Assembly (NCBI GenBank): GCA_902779055.1
Contig: CACZAD010000045.1
Location: 1-46,266, forward strand
Direction: 5' to 3'
Source of the DNA: Fibrobacter succinogenes
GTDB taxonomy: Bacteria > Fibrobacterota > Fibrobacteria > Fibrobacterales > Fibrobacteraceae
Length of the DNA: 46,266 bases
Shown here in pieces: positions 1 through 6,871 of this stretch (positions are counted from its first letter, which is position 1; each line of letters opens with the position of its first letter). The notes under the pieces were generated by a model. It worked only from the letters and a program-made list of their open reading frames with translations. It did not search any database and was not told the DNA's origin. Both the position numbers and the translations under genes were made by a program.

Positions 1-77
1 GCCGTGCCGCCGATTACGGTGTAGCAGTCATTGAATGACTGAAACCGCTCTTTGAATAGACTGAGACCGTTTACCAT
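1..77 (-). CDS. AbiEii-like nucleotidyltransferase toxin, N-terminal fragment (cut by window edge)
   Basis: Only the first 25 codons are inside the window. They begin MVNGLSLFKERF and end in a YTVIGGTA stretch. An aromatic residue followed by a V-I-G-G-T-A strand is the usual start of the nucleotidyltransferase fold in AbiEii/AbiGii-type toxins, where the glycines lie next to the NTP-binding site. The ATG overlaps the stop of the upstream regulator gene by 7 bases (ATGGTAA), which implies translational coupling. In type IV toxin-antitoxin systems of this family the toxin modifies RNA or another target and the upstream wHTH protein antagonises and represses it. The assignment rests on a short N-terminus plus gene order. 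Confidence 0.7.
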   Translation of the reverse strand, partial: MVNGLSLFKERFQSFNDCYTVIGGT

Positions 78-1027
78 TGTTCTTTCTCCAACATTTCCTT
101 AATGCATGCTTGAACGCGTTCGTTTGGAGAATCTTTTAGCGATAGATAAAGCGAGACTGTATCCACTCGGTTGTTTTTTACAAAGGGGGTCGGATCGTAT
201 TTCCATATTTGTAGGCGTGCGTAAAGGTAATTCAGGAACCCGGCATTCTCTTTCAAAACGTCTTTTTCCTTTGCCTGTTCTTCACGGGGCCCGCAAGCAA
301 CGATTTTCTTGTCGGGTGGCGCAAGCATGGAAATCTGCGAAAGGGCGGATTCCCCTGCAGCGGGAAATTCGCTGAGTAATTCCGATGATGGCAAATGATA
401 GGTTTCGCGTTTGACAGGATTGTCAAGGTAAGGGAGAGCCTTGTCGAACAGAGTCCTTCCAGTTGCGGCACAGGTTATTTGGATAGTCTGCCCTTCCCTG
501 GTTTCCTTGATGAGTCCACGATCCAGCAGTTCCTTGCAATAGCGCGATACGGACATTGGAGTAAGGCCGTTCATCTTTGCTGCTTCGGTTTTCGATATCT
601 TGGAATCCTTGACTTTGTACAGCATGAACAGGAAAAACGCCTGGGCCGAGGCGGTCAATTTCGGGAGAATTTCTCCCTTTTTCAGCGGCTTCTGTGACGC
701 GGTGTATTTTCGCCTGCGGTAGGCGATGCCTAGGAACGGCAAGTAGAAAATAGAGGATGCCGAGACAAAGGGGATGCCTTCTTCGACCAAGTTCCTTCGT
801 TGGAAATCGCTCAGGGTGTCGAAGGCGAATGCGACAGGCATTGCGGTCGCAATTTCCAACTGGTTGAGCGTATGTTTGAGCGAATCCCTGCGTAAATCGC
901 TCTCGCCAATAAAGGAGACGAGCAGGAACTTCTGCCCCATAACTTCGGCTTCGTAAAACGCCTTGCCATCGACCATGTAAAAGGGGAGCCCCTTCGGGCT
1001 CTTTACGGCCCGAATTTCGCATTTCAC
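71..1027 (-). CDS. AbiEi-like winged-helix antitoxin/regulator
   Basis: 318 residues counted from a GTG start. A winged-helix segment is visible at about residues 125-180 (KISKTEAAKMNGLTPMSVSR as recognition region, then a KETREGQTIQI wing), matching MarR-like or AbiEi-type regulators. The gene overlaps the downstream nucleotidyltransferase gene, the order expected for an AbiE-type toxin-antitoxin pair. Upstream of the GTG the same frame stays open and protein-like to about 1080 (DKNEIKSKIQAAFDDFG) but has no obvious ATG and runs into an A8 tract (1080-1087 on the + strand). The true N-terminus may therefore be longer, or lost by slippage. A pair of dyads at 1131-1176 upstream is a plausible operator. 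Function is inferred from context and the HTH. Confidence 0.72.
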   Translation of the reverse strand: MKCEIRAVKSPKGLPFYMVDGKAFYEAEVMGQKFLLVSFIGESDLRRDSLKHTLNQLEIATAMPVAFAFDTLSDFQRRNLVEEGIPFVSASSIFYLPFLGIAYRRRKYTASQKPLKKGEILPKLTASAQAFFLFMLYKVKDSKISKTEAAKMNGLTPMSVSRYCKELLDRGLIKETREGQTIQITCAATGRTLFDKALPYLDNPVKRETYHLPSSELLSEFPAAGESALSQISMLAPPDKKIVACGPREEQAKEKDVLKENAGFLNYLYARLQIWKYDPTPFVKNNRVDTVSLYLSLKDSPNERVQACIKEMLEKEQW

Positions 1028-1130
1028 CCCGAAATCGTCGAATGCAGCTTGTATTTTCGATTTGATTTCGTTTTTGTCGAAAAAAAAGAAGAAAAAGAAG
1101 GTTTTATCCTCGTTTTAACATTTTATACAG

Positions 1131-1176
1131 CAATTTGACAGACAGTGCCTGTCAAATTGGGGCAACAGTGTTGCCC
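1131..1176. promoter_or_regulatory. Two adjacent inverted repeats, candidate AbiEi operator
   Basis: Arms CAATTTGACAG (1131-1141) and CTGTCAAATTG (1149-1159) are perfectly complementary over 11 bp with a 7-base loop. Directly beside them GGGCAAC (1160-1166) and GTTGCCC (1170-1176) form a 7-bp dyad with a 3-base loop. Both loops contain AGT. They lie about 105 bases upstream of the GTG of the AbiEi-like gene and next to a TATAAA reading toward it. AbiEi-type antitoxins are known to repress their own promoter through paired inverted repeats, so an operator is likely, though a structured RNA is possible. Confidence 0.5.
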
Positions 1177-1216
1177 AAAATTTCTAGTTACAAATGAAGG
1201 TCGCAAATTGCGGCCT

Positions 1217-1324
1217 CCAATGCGGACATCGTTCTATTTTGATGGGCGGCAGCGGTTGGGCGATAGGTTGGATAAAAGGTTGGGTGATAGTTTGGGTGAC
1301 TGTAAAATTTTCTTAAGCCCCTAG
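1217..1324 (+). pseudogene. Remnant of an AlbA_2-type regulator linker (RLGD repeats)
   Basis: One frame reads ...GRQRLGDRLDKRLGDSLGD CKIFLSP and then stops at 1322-1324. Imperfect RLG-D/E repeats of this kind are common linkers between the ATPase part and the C-terminal winged helix of AlbA_2 (Schlafen-like) regulators, and a complete gene of that type begins at 1496. No start codon or remaining domains are visible, and a terminator follows at 1359. I read it as the decayed 3' end of an earlier copy. A purely non-coding repeat is the alternative. Confidence 0.35.
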
Positions 1325-1358
1325 CCAAGATTCTGAATATTAGGTACATTAATGCCCG

Positions 1359-1396
1359 ACGCGATTCTCTGTCAAATGGAAAATCGCGTTTTTTTT
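1359..1396 (+). terminator. Rho-independent terminator
   Basis: ACGCGATT (1359-1366) pairs with AATCGCGT (1382-1389) over 8 bp and is followed by a run of T. It lies just after the stop of the RLGD remnant, consistent with being the terminator of that former gene. Confidence 0.7.
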
Positions 1397-1409
1397 ATTC
1401 CGATTTTAT

Positions 1410-1432
1410 CGAGGTCAAAATTTTTGACCTCG
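1410..1432. promoter_or_regulatory. 23-base perfect palindrome upstream of AlbA_2 regulator
   Basis: The arms CGAGGTCAAAA and TTTTGACCTCG are perfect complements around one central T. The palindrome sits 63 bases before the ATG at 1496 and is well placed as an operator for that DNA-binding protein. Its 19-base core recurs, apart from the central base, inside the ORF6N gene at 3299-3327. Confidence 0.5.
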
Positions 1433-1495
1433 GTGCAGGAATAAGGGGACGCCTCTAACATCAACCAGCCGCGAACGCGGCTACATGGAGGCTGC

Positions 1496-2521
1496 ATGGC
1501 TACGAAAGTTTCGATAAAAGAATGTCAATACGCTGAATTTAAACAGTCTTGGCAAGATGAATACCTGAAATGGATTTGCGCATTCGCGAATACCGAAGGC
1601 GGGTCGCTTTTTGTCGGCGTTGACGATAAAGGCTATGCTTTGTTCATGCAGGGGCGCACTTGGGATTCCGTTCCTGTTCCCGGAATTTCGACGAAGGAGT
1701 TGGATCACGGAGCGCTAAAGTTGTTCAGGGAAAAGGCGGTCGAATCGCAGCGTCTCGATAAAAAGGCTGCCGGAGTCTCGGTGCAGAATCTTCTCCAGAA
1801 TCTCCGCTGCACCGAAGGTAGCCATTTGACACGGGCGGCCATGATGTGTTTCCATCCTGACCCGGAAAGCTGGGTTACGGGAGCGTATATAAAGATTGGC
1901 TTTTTCGCGACCGATGCTTTCAGGGAATTGTTGTTGAACGCCGTCGTCCATAAGGATTACACTGAAACGACTCCTATCCAAATCAAGATTTATTCTGATC
2001 GTATTTGGATGTGGAATCCAGGCAACATGCCGGAAGAAGTGAAGGTGAAGGACCTTTTCAAAAAGCATGTTTCTAAACCGCGTAACCCCAATATCGCCAA
2101 TGTGTTTTTTAAGAGCGGCTACGTGGAAAGCTGGGGGCGCGGCTATTACAATATCGAATTGGCTTGCGAAGAAACTGATTCCAAGCTCCCTAAGCCCAAA
2201 GCCGAATTCGGCGGGCTTACGGTTGAATGCCGAGCAAGCGACCAGTATAAGGAGCTTGCCAGTAAATGGAATATAGGTGGGGCGAACCGAACTATAAATC
2301 TGCCTATAAACCTGCCTATAAATCTGCCTATAAATAGCACCCAAAAGGTGTTGCTGAATTTGTTGCAAGAGAATAATTCTTACACTTATGACGAGTTAGC
2401 CGATAAGGTGCAGAAAACTCGAGAAACCATACGCGAGAACTTGAAAAAACTTCAGGAACTTGGCCTTATCCGTAGAGTCGGCGCGCGCAAGAATGGCCAT
2501 TGGGAAATTATTGAGAAATAA
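1496..2521 (+). CDS. AlbA_2/ATPase-type transcriptional regulator, internally deleted
   Basis: 341 residues; intact members of this family usually have about 450-500. In order: AlbA_2 (Schlafen-like) DNA-binding start (YAEFKQSW, FANTEGGSLFVGVDD, residues 12-45), a middle segment (GRTWDSVPVPG), the HATPase-like part (FRELLLNAVVHKDYTE, about 142-157; WGRGYYNIE), an NLPINLPINLPIN linker (about 260-275) and a C-terminal winged helix (DELADKVQKTRETIRENLKK) ending in NGHWEI. Two stretches seem absent in frame: after GVDDKG (about nt 1634), where some 60-70 residues including the Y-R-SGST region are expected, and after YIKIGFF (about nt 1907), where about 45 residues are expected. A GGAGG precedes the ATG by 6 bases. 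A terminator follows at 2580. Probably a local regulator; with these losses it may be inactive. Confidence 0.75.
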   Translation: MATKVSIKECQYAEFKQSWQDEYLKWICAFANTEGGSLFVGVDDKGYALFMQGRTWDSVPVPGISTKELDHGALKLFREKAVESQRLDKKAAGVSVQNLLQNLRCTEGSHLTRAAMMCFHPDPESWVTGAYIKIGFFATDAFRELLLNAVVHKDYTETTPIQIKIYSDRIWMWNPGNMPEEVKVKDLFKKHVSKPRNPNIANVFFKSGYVESWGRGYYNIELACEETDSKLPKPKAEFGGLTVECRASDQYKELASKWNIGGANRTINLPINLPINLPINSTQKVLLNLLQENNSYTYDELADKVQKTRETIRENLKKLQELGLIRRVGARKNGHWEIIEK

Positions 2522-2579
2522 AATCCAAGTGTGGCCCCATGAAATATGGGAAGGCGGCAATTTTGATCGAATAAAAAAA

Positions 2580-2604
2580 GGCCAACGGGCCGTTGGCCAA
2601 TTTT
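2580..2604 (+). terminator. Rho-independent terminator
   Basis: GGCCAACG and CGTTGGCC form a perfect 8-bp stem with a GGC loop, flanked by a run of A before and AATTTT after. It ends the 1496-2521 gene. Its symmetry would allow use from both strands. Confidence 0.8.
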
Positions 2605-2721
2605 AAAAAGGCTTTACCTTCGTCCCAAGAAAAAATTGCAAGGGAAAATACGTAGCAATTTGATAATCACTGATTGTCAAATCTCTAATCCCTCTGATTT
2701 TACGCTAAGTTGGACTCATTA

Positions 2722-2808
2722 CCTGGTGCTCATGCTATCATCCAGCCGCTGAACGAGAACTACCCACAAGACTACCCAATACCACCCAATCGCTGATCGA
2801 ATCGAGGC
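2722..2808 (+). pseudogene. Remnant of the 3' part of an AlbA_2 regulator (TTQ-type linker)
   Basis: The + strand reads AIIQPLNENY, matching RIIQPLNENY of the intact protein at 3603-5060, and then in a shifted frame TTHKTTQYHPIADRIEA and a stop. TTQ/TTH repeats are the typical linker of this family. The piece holds only the end of the ATPase part and the start of the linker, with a frameshift between. Together with the tail-like repeat at 2972 it marks where another copy once stood. 2605-2721 just before it shows nothing I can assign. Confidence 0.5.
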
Positions 2809-2833
2809 TTGATGTGGGTGACGAGAGAGGGTG

Positions 2834-2862
2834 TTGACTTTTCTCAAACCTCTTTGTATATT
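2834..2862 (+). promoter_or_regulatory. Sigma70-type promoter ahead of the ORF6N gene
   Basis: TTGACT (2834-2839), 17-base spacer, TATATT (2857-2862). It would give a leader of about 200 bases before the ATG at 3070. The leader contains a CATCAAC/GTTGATG hairpin (2938-2957) and the first 57-bp repeat. Confidence 0.6.
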
Positions 2863-2971
2863 TATCCCCGTATTACGACAATCCCTGCGACAGTCGGCAT
2901 AGGCCTTGCGGCCCGTACGTGCATCCGCGGTGGGGCTCATCAACCTTCTTGTTGATGTTGTTGGATAAAAG

Positions 2972-3028
2972 CATCCCAAAACATAACAAACTCAAATTGC
3001 GTCCGCAGTGCAGACGCAATTAAAATCG
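2972..3028 (+). repeat. 57-bp direct repeat, copy 1
   Basis: 54 of 57 bases match 5046-5102, at an offset of 2074 bases. It starts CATCCCAAAACATAAC, which in copy 2 encodes the last residues HPKT and stop of the AlbA_2 protein. Copy 1 is therefore probably the tail of a lost earlier copy. Inside it AATTGCGTC and GACGCAATT form a 9-bp stem with a 9-base loop. Confidence 0.85.
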
Positions 3029-3069
3029 TTTTTAATGTTCGCATATGCCGTGCGGGCTAGAGGATTATT

Positions 3070-3603
3070 ATGGCAAGAAAAACTGGTAAATTGGCTGTCG
3101 CGGAGTTTCCGCTCATCGACGAAGCCCTGCTGAAATCGCGGATATATACCATCCGCGGGGTCAAGGTGATGCTCGATGCCGACCTGGCCGAGATTTACGG
3201 GTATACGACCAAAGCATTCAATCAGCAGGTCAAGAATAATATCGAAAAATTCGATGACGATTTCCGTTTTCAACTAAGCAGCAAAGAAGTTGATGAATGT
3301 TCAAGGTCAAAAATTTTGACCTTGAACGGCGGACATCGGGGGACTAACATAAAGTATGCCCCCTATGCATTCACCGAACAGGGCATCTACATGCTCATGA
3401 CGGTGCTCAAGGGCGAACGGGCTACCGCCCAAAGCAAGGCTTTGATTCGCCTTTTCAAGCAGATGAAGGACTGCATTGTGGAGAACCAACAGTTGATTGG
3501 GGTTGATGAGTTGCCCAAAGAACTCTTAGAATCAATAGTTGGGCATATTGAATTTATGAGCCAACATCAAGATCAAGCAGCCGCTAATAGGGAGGCCACG
3601 TAA
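3070..3603 (+). CDS. ORF6N-domain DNA-binding protein
   Basis: 177 residues. The N-terminal ORF6N domain is clear: FPLIDEALLKSRIYTIRGVK (residues 14-33), MLDADLAEIYGY, TKAFNQQVKNNIEKF, DDFRFQLS, and YAPYAFTEQGIYMLMTVLKG (about 97-116). This KilA-N/ORF6N family is thought to bind DNA and is common in phages and in bacterial accessory regions near restriction systems. The C-terminal 50 residues are variable. The stop overlaps the next ATG by one base (TAATG), so it is coupled to the AlbA_2 gene and the two probably act together. The coding sequence includes a 29-base palindrome at 3299-3327. Confidence 0.85.
   Translation: MARKTGKLAVAEFPLIDEALLKSRIYTIRGVKVMLDADLAEIYGYTTKAFNQQVKNNIEKFDDDFRFQLSSKEVDECSRSKILTLNGGHRGTNIKYAPYAFTEQGIYMLMTVLKGERATAQSKALIRLFKQMKDCIVENQQLIGVDELPKELLESIVGHIEFMSQHQDQAAANREAT
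3299..3327. repeat. 29-base palindrome inside the ORF6N coding region
   Basis: Fourteen-base arms (GTTCAAGGTCAAAA and its exact complement) around a single central A. It covers codons for S-R-S-K-I-L-T-L. The core is shared with 1410-1432, and the other ORF6N gene has palindromes at the same codons (28174-28202, 28225-28253). Confidence 0.9.
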
Positions 3604-5060
3604 TGAATCTTGCAAAATTTGAGAATGCCCTGAAGATTGGGGAAACTGCGGCCATAGAGTTCAAACGGGCTGGAGGCACCATTGAAATGGACACCTTTGA
3701 AACGGTCTGCTCATTTTCGAACCGATTCGGAGGAGATATTTACCTGGGGGTGCTTGACAATGGGACTGTTGTTGGCGTTCCTGAAAATGCAGCCCAACCG
3801 ATGGTGAAAAACTTTATCAGTGCCATCGGTAATCCGGACCTGTTCAGCCCCACACTTTATCTTGAACCAGAAATTTTCAAGTACCGCAAGAAAATCTTGA
3901 TTCATATCCATGTCCCTTCGAGCGGCGAGGTACATTCGTTCAAGAAACGGATTTATGACCGCGTAGACGAGGCGGATGTCAAGGTGACTGCGACAGCAAA
4001 AATTGCGCAGATGTATATCCGCAAGCAAGAAATCTACACAGAACGCAGGGTGTATCCGTACGTAAAGTTGAAAGACTTGCGCTTGGATTTACTGCCGATG
4101 ATACGGATTCTGGCCAAGAACAACGCTGGCGGTAGCCACCTTTGGGAAAAACTTTCGAATAGGGATTTGTTGAAAAGTGCAGGGCTTTATGCCGAGGATC
4201 ATGTTACCGGCAAAAATGGGTTCAATCTTGCCGCGGTGATGCTTCTTGGTCGCGACGAGGTTATTCGCGATATTTGTCCTGCTTACCAGACGGATGCCCT
4301 TGTTCGCAAGGTGAATGTTGATCGTTATGACGACCGTTTGACGGTAGTTACGAACTTGGTCGAAAGTTTTGAACAGCTTTTTAAATTCGCAACGTTGCAC
4401 CTGCCCGATAAATTCTATGTGGAAGGGGCCGAACGCAAATCTCTTCGGAATATTGTGGCTCGTGAAATGTTGGTAAACACACTGATGCATCGGAAGTATT
4501 CAAGTTCGTACCAGGCGAAGTTTGTGATAGAACAGGACAGGATGTATGTGGAAAATGCGAACAGGGCTCGGTTCAACGGTCCGATAACGCTGAGGAATCT
4601 TGAGCCGTTCCCGAAGAATCCGCTTATCGCAAGCTTTTTTCGCAATATCGGCTATTCGGAAAAGCTCGGTTCTGGTGCCCGGAAAATGTTCAAGTACGGG
4701 AGGCTTTATTCCGGTGTTGAACCTGAATTTTTTGAAGATGATGTTTTTCGCATCATTCAACCGCTGAACGAAAATTATTCATTTGATGCGGAAAATGAGG
4801 CTGGTGGTCAGAATGAAGACTCGGAAACTACCCAGAAAACTACCCGGAAAACTGCCCAGAAAACTGCCCAGAAAATACTTGATGCGATATCAAACAATCC
4901 TAATGTGACTAGGTTGGAGTTGTCAGAAATTTGTGGAATAACTGCTGATGGCGTAAAATGGCAATTGAGAAATCTCACAAAGTCTGGGCGCATTGCTCGT
5001 ATTGGCGGAGATCGCGGTGGCCACTGGGAGGTGTACGACGTGGAACATCCCAAAACATAA
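3603..5060 (+). CDS. AlbA_2/HATPase-type ATP-binding regulator, full length
   Basis: 485 residues, normal for the family. N-terminal AlbA_2 domain (AAIEFKRAGG at about 15-24, FSNRFGGDIYLGVLDNG at about 38-54), a central region, then the HATPase_c_4-like part (RNIVAREMLVNTLMHRKY at about 282-299, NPLIASFFRNIGYSEKLGSG at about 340-359, GARKMFKYGR). A TTQKTTRKTAQKTAQK linker (about 409-424) leads to a C-terminal winged helix (TRLELSEICGITADGVKWQL) ending in GGHWEV. Such proteins are generally annotated as ATP-binding transcriptional regulators; their targets are unknown. Coupled by a one-base overlap to the ORF6N gene upstream. Its last codons lie in the 57-bp repeat copy 2. Confidence 0.85.
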   Translation: MNLAKFENALKIGETAAIEFKRAGGTIEMDTFETVCSFSNRFGGDIYLGVLDNGTVVGVPENAAQPMVKNFISAIGNPDLFSPTLYLEPEIFKYRKKILIHIHVPSSGEVHSFKKRIYDRVDEADVKVTATAKIAQMYIRKQEIYTERRVYPYVKLKDLRLDLLPMIRILAKNNAGGSHLWEKLSNRDLLKSAGLYAEDHVTGKNGFNLAAVMLLGRDEVIRDICPAYQTDALVRKVNVDRYDDRLTVVTNLVESFEQLFKFATLHLPDKFYVEGAERKSLRNIVAREMLVNTLMHRKYSSSYQAKFVIEQDRMYVENANRARFNGPITLRNLEPFPKNPLIASFFRNIGYSEKLGSGARKMFKYGRLYSGVEPEFFEDDVFRIIQPLNENYSFDAENEAGGQNEDSETTQKTTRKTAQKTAQKILDAISNNPNVTRLELSEICGITADGVKWQLRNLTKSGRIARIGGDRGGHWEVYDVEHPKT

Positions 5061-5102
5061 CAAACTCAAATTGCGCCTGCAGTGCAGACGCAATTAAAAC
5101 CG
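5046..5102 (+). repeat. 57-bp direct repeat, copy 2
   Basis: Matches 2972-3028 at 54 of 57 positions. It starts inside the last codons of the AlbA_2 gene and runs past its stop. The two copies bracket the ORF6N + AlbA_2 pair, giving a repeat period of 2074 bases. Confidence 0.85.
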
Positions 5103-5288
5103 CTTTTTCTGGACCGCTACTCAGACATCGTACTCGAAGGCATTTCTGGCATGGGCAGCGTGTTCGCGAAAGAGGATTACAGGAACTTCTTGCAATATCT
5201 ATCATACGTTGCTCCTGACGAATATGCCCCACATAAAGAAATGTACGACGAAGAATGTAGCACTACCGAAGAGGATGAGGAAAGCTGA
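5082..5288 (+). CDS. Small acidic protein, uncertain
   Basis: 68 residues from a GTG inside the repeat, or about 46 if an internal ATG (MGSVFAKEDYRNFLQYLSYV) is the start. The tail is strongly acidic (EECSTTEEDEES). No family recognised. It directly precedes, by 2 bases, a metallophosphoesterase-like remnant, so it may have been the upstream partner in that small operon. The GTG lies in the 57-bp repeat, so the N-terminal residues may be an accident of the junction. Confidence 0.4.
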   Translation: MQTQLKPLFLDRYSDIVLEGISGMGSVFAKEDYRNFLQYLSYVAPDEYAPHKEMYDEECSTTEEDEES

Positions 5289-5290
5289 AC

Positions 5291-5539
5291 ATGACCTATT
5301 TTTTCATTAGCGATTTGCATGTGGATTTTTTCTTGAAAGAGTCTGCAAAAATTCCGAACAATCCCGTCGGGTATCTCGACGAAAATCCGTATGCAGAAAA
5401 TAATCTTCGTAGAGGAGATTTTCTGATGGAATTGTAACTTGAAGTCTCCGAGTTTTACACGAAGTACCAGATTGGGCGATTTATTGTAGAGGAAAAATTT
5501 TTTCTCGTAAAAAACGACCGCTGGGAAGTCTTGCCATGA
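5291..5539 (+). pseudogene. Metallophosphoesterase-like remnant with in-frame stop
   Basis: The ATG opens MTYFFISDLHVDFFLKE, where FISDLHVDF is the first metal-binding motif (D-x-H) of calcineurin-like phosphoesterases. The frame reaches a TAA at 5435 after 48 codons, then continues in the same frame as LEVSEFYTKYQIGRFIVEEK to TGA at 5537. Intact members have over 200 residues and several further metal motifs, none of which is present. The piece looks like the two ends of a gene with the middle lost. 5437-5612 otherwise holds only the likely frr promoter (TATATT near 5570). Confidence 0.5.
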
Positions 5540-5612
5540 CGTCTTGCACGAATTTTTACCTATATTTCGAGTGTATAACTAAACTTTAAACTTTAACCAC
5601 AATTTTATACCT

Positions 5613-6146
5613 ATGGCAGACTACAACGACAAAATGAGCAAGGCCATCGAGGCCACCGAACGTGAATTTTCGAAGATCCGTGCCGGGCAGGCATCTCCCG
5701 CCATCCTGAACGACGTGCGCATCGACTACTACGGTACGCCGACGCCGATTTCCCAGGTGGCCAAGGTCTCCGTGCCCGAACCGCGCATGCTGCTTGTCTC
5801 CCCGTGGGAAAAGACGATGGTCGACCCGATCGAGAAGGCGATCCTCGCCGCGAATATCGGCCTCACCCCGATGAAGGACGGCAACTGCATCCGCGTGTCG
5901 CTCCCCATCCTCACTGCCGAACGTCGCCAGGAACTCGCTAAGATCGTCCGCAAGCATGCCGAAGAAGGCCGCGTGGCCATCCGCAACATCCGCCGTGACG
6001 CGAACGACGCCATCAAGAAGAACAAGGAACTGCCCGAAGACGAAGTCAAGAAGCAGCAGGACGAAATCCAGAAGGCTACCGACAAGGCTATCGCCGAAAT
6101 CGACCGTCTGCTCGCCGAGAAGGAAGCGGACATCCTCAAGGTGTAG
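5613..6146 (+). CDS. frr: Ribosome recycling factor
   Basis: 177 residues, a little short of the usual 185. The whole RRF pattern is present: MSKAIEATEREFSKIRAGQA at the N-terminus, DYYGTPTPISQVAKVSVPEP in the middle and the long C-terminal helix (RNIRRDANDAIKKNKELPED, then the acidic/basic helix to the end). With EF-G it splits post-termination ribosomes. It is followed after 14 bases by uppS and then cdsA, a common core order in which pyrH normally lies upstream; here accessory genes stand there instead. GC content rises sharply at this gene compared with 3' parts of the accessory block. Confidence 0.96.
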   Translation: MADYNDKMSKAIEATEREFSKIRAGQASPAILNDVRIDYYGTPTPISQVAKVSVPEPRMLLVSPWEKTMVDPIEKAILAANIGLTPMKDGNCIRVSLPILTAERRQELAKIVRKHAEEGRVAIRNIRRDANDAIKKNKELPEDEVKKQQDEIQKATDKAIAEIDRLLAEKEADILKV

Positions 6147-6160
6147 TCCGGAGCTCCGCT

Positions 6161-6871
6161 GTGGCGAACCAGCTTAGGCATGTAGCGATTATCATGGACG
6201 GCAACGGGCGATGGGCCCGCAGTCGCGGTTTGGAACGCTTCCTCGGGCACCGCAAGGGCACGCAGGCCACCATCGACGCGGTCGAGGTGGGCGTGAACCT
6301 GGAACTCGAGCACATGACGCTCTACGTGTTCAGCTCCGAGAACTGGGGCCGGCCGTCGAAGGAAGTGGATTACCTGATGAACCTCCTCATCGAGATGGTG
6401 GTGAAGGAAATCCCCGACCTCATGGAAAAGAACGTGAAGCTCAAGGTCATCGGGAACATGGGCCGCCTGCCCGATAAGCCCCGTGCGAGTCTCCAGTCCG
6501 CTATCGATATGACGGCGGGCAATACGGGCATGCAGCTGAACCTCGCTATTTCATACGGCGGCAGGCAAGAGATTGTGGACGCGGCGAAGTCCATCGCTGC
6601 CCAGGTGGCAGCGGGGGCGCTCAAACCCGAGGATATCGACGAGGACCTGTTCGCCAAAAATTTGTATTTGAAGGGTGCGCCCGATCCGGATCTGGTTATC
6701 CGAACGGGCGGGGAATTCAGGCTATCGAACTACCTGCTCTGGCAGGCTGCCTACAGCGAGTTCTACGTTACGGACACGTTGTGGCCCGACTTCACCAAGG
6801 AGGAGTTCCTGAAGGCCGTCGAGTTCTTCAAGACAAGGGAACGGAGATTTGGGAAGGTGTTGCATGAGTAA
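6161..6871 (+). CDS. uppS: Undecaprenyl diphosphate synthase
   Basis: 236 residues from a GTG start. It adds isopentenyl units to farnesyl diphosphate to make the C55 carrier lipid for cell-wall synthesis. The cis-prenyltransferase motifs are all present: IMDGNGRWARSRGLERFLGH (catalytic Asp, residues 11-30), YVFSSENWGRP, LNLAISYGGRQEI and PDPDLVIRTGGEFRLSNYLLWQ with the final W-P-D. It starts 14 bases after frr and overlaps cdsA by 8 bases (ATGAGTAA), so it is translationally coupled to it. Confidence 0.96.
   Translation: MANQLRHVAIIMDGNGRWARSRGLERFLGHRKGTQATIDAVEVGVNLELEHMTLYVFSSENWGRPSKEVDYLMNLLIEMVVKEIPDLMEKNVKLKVIGNMGRLPDKPRASLQSAIDMTAGNTGMQLNLAISYGGRQEIVDAAKSIAAQVAAGALKPEDIDEDLFAKNLYLKGAPDPDLVIRTGGEFRLSNYLLWQAAYSEFYVTDTLWPDFTKEEFLKAVEFFKTRERRFGKVLHE

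Noticed and set aside
1240..1310. Possible CRISPR-like or minisatellite array (GGTTGGGTGATA units)
   Set aside because: Units are short, imperfect and contiguous without spacers; they are better explained as a relic of a protein linker repeat.
2719..2979. Open frame on the - strand across the ORF6N leader
   Set aside because: It spans the AlbA_2 relic, a good + strand promoter and a non-coding leader; no ribosome site or family-like sequence.
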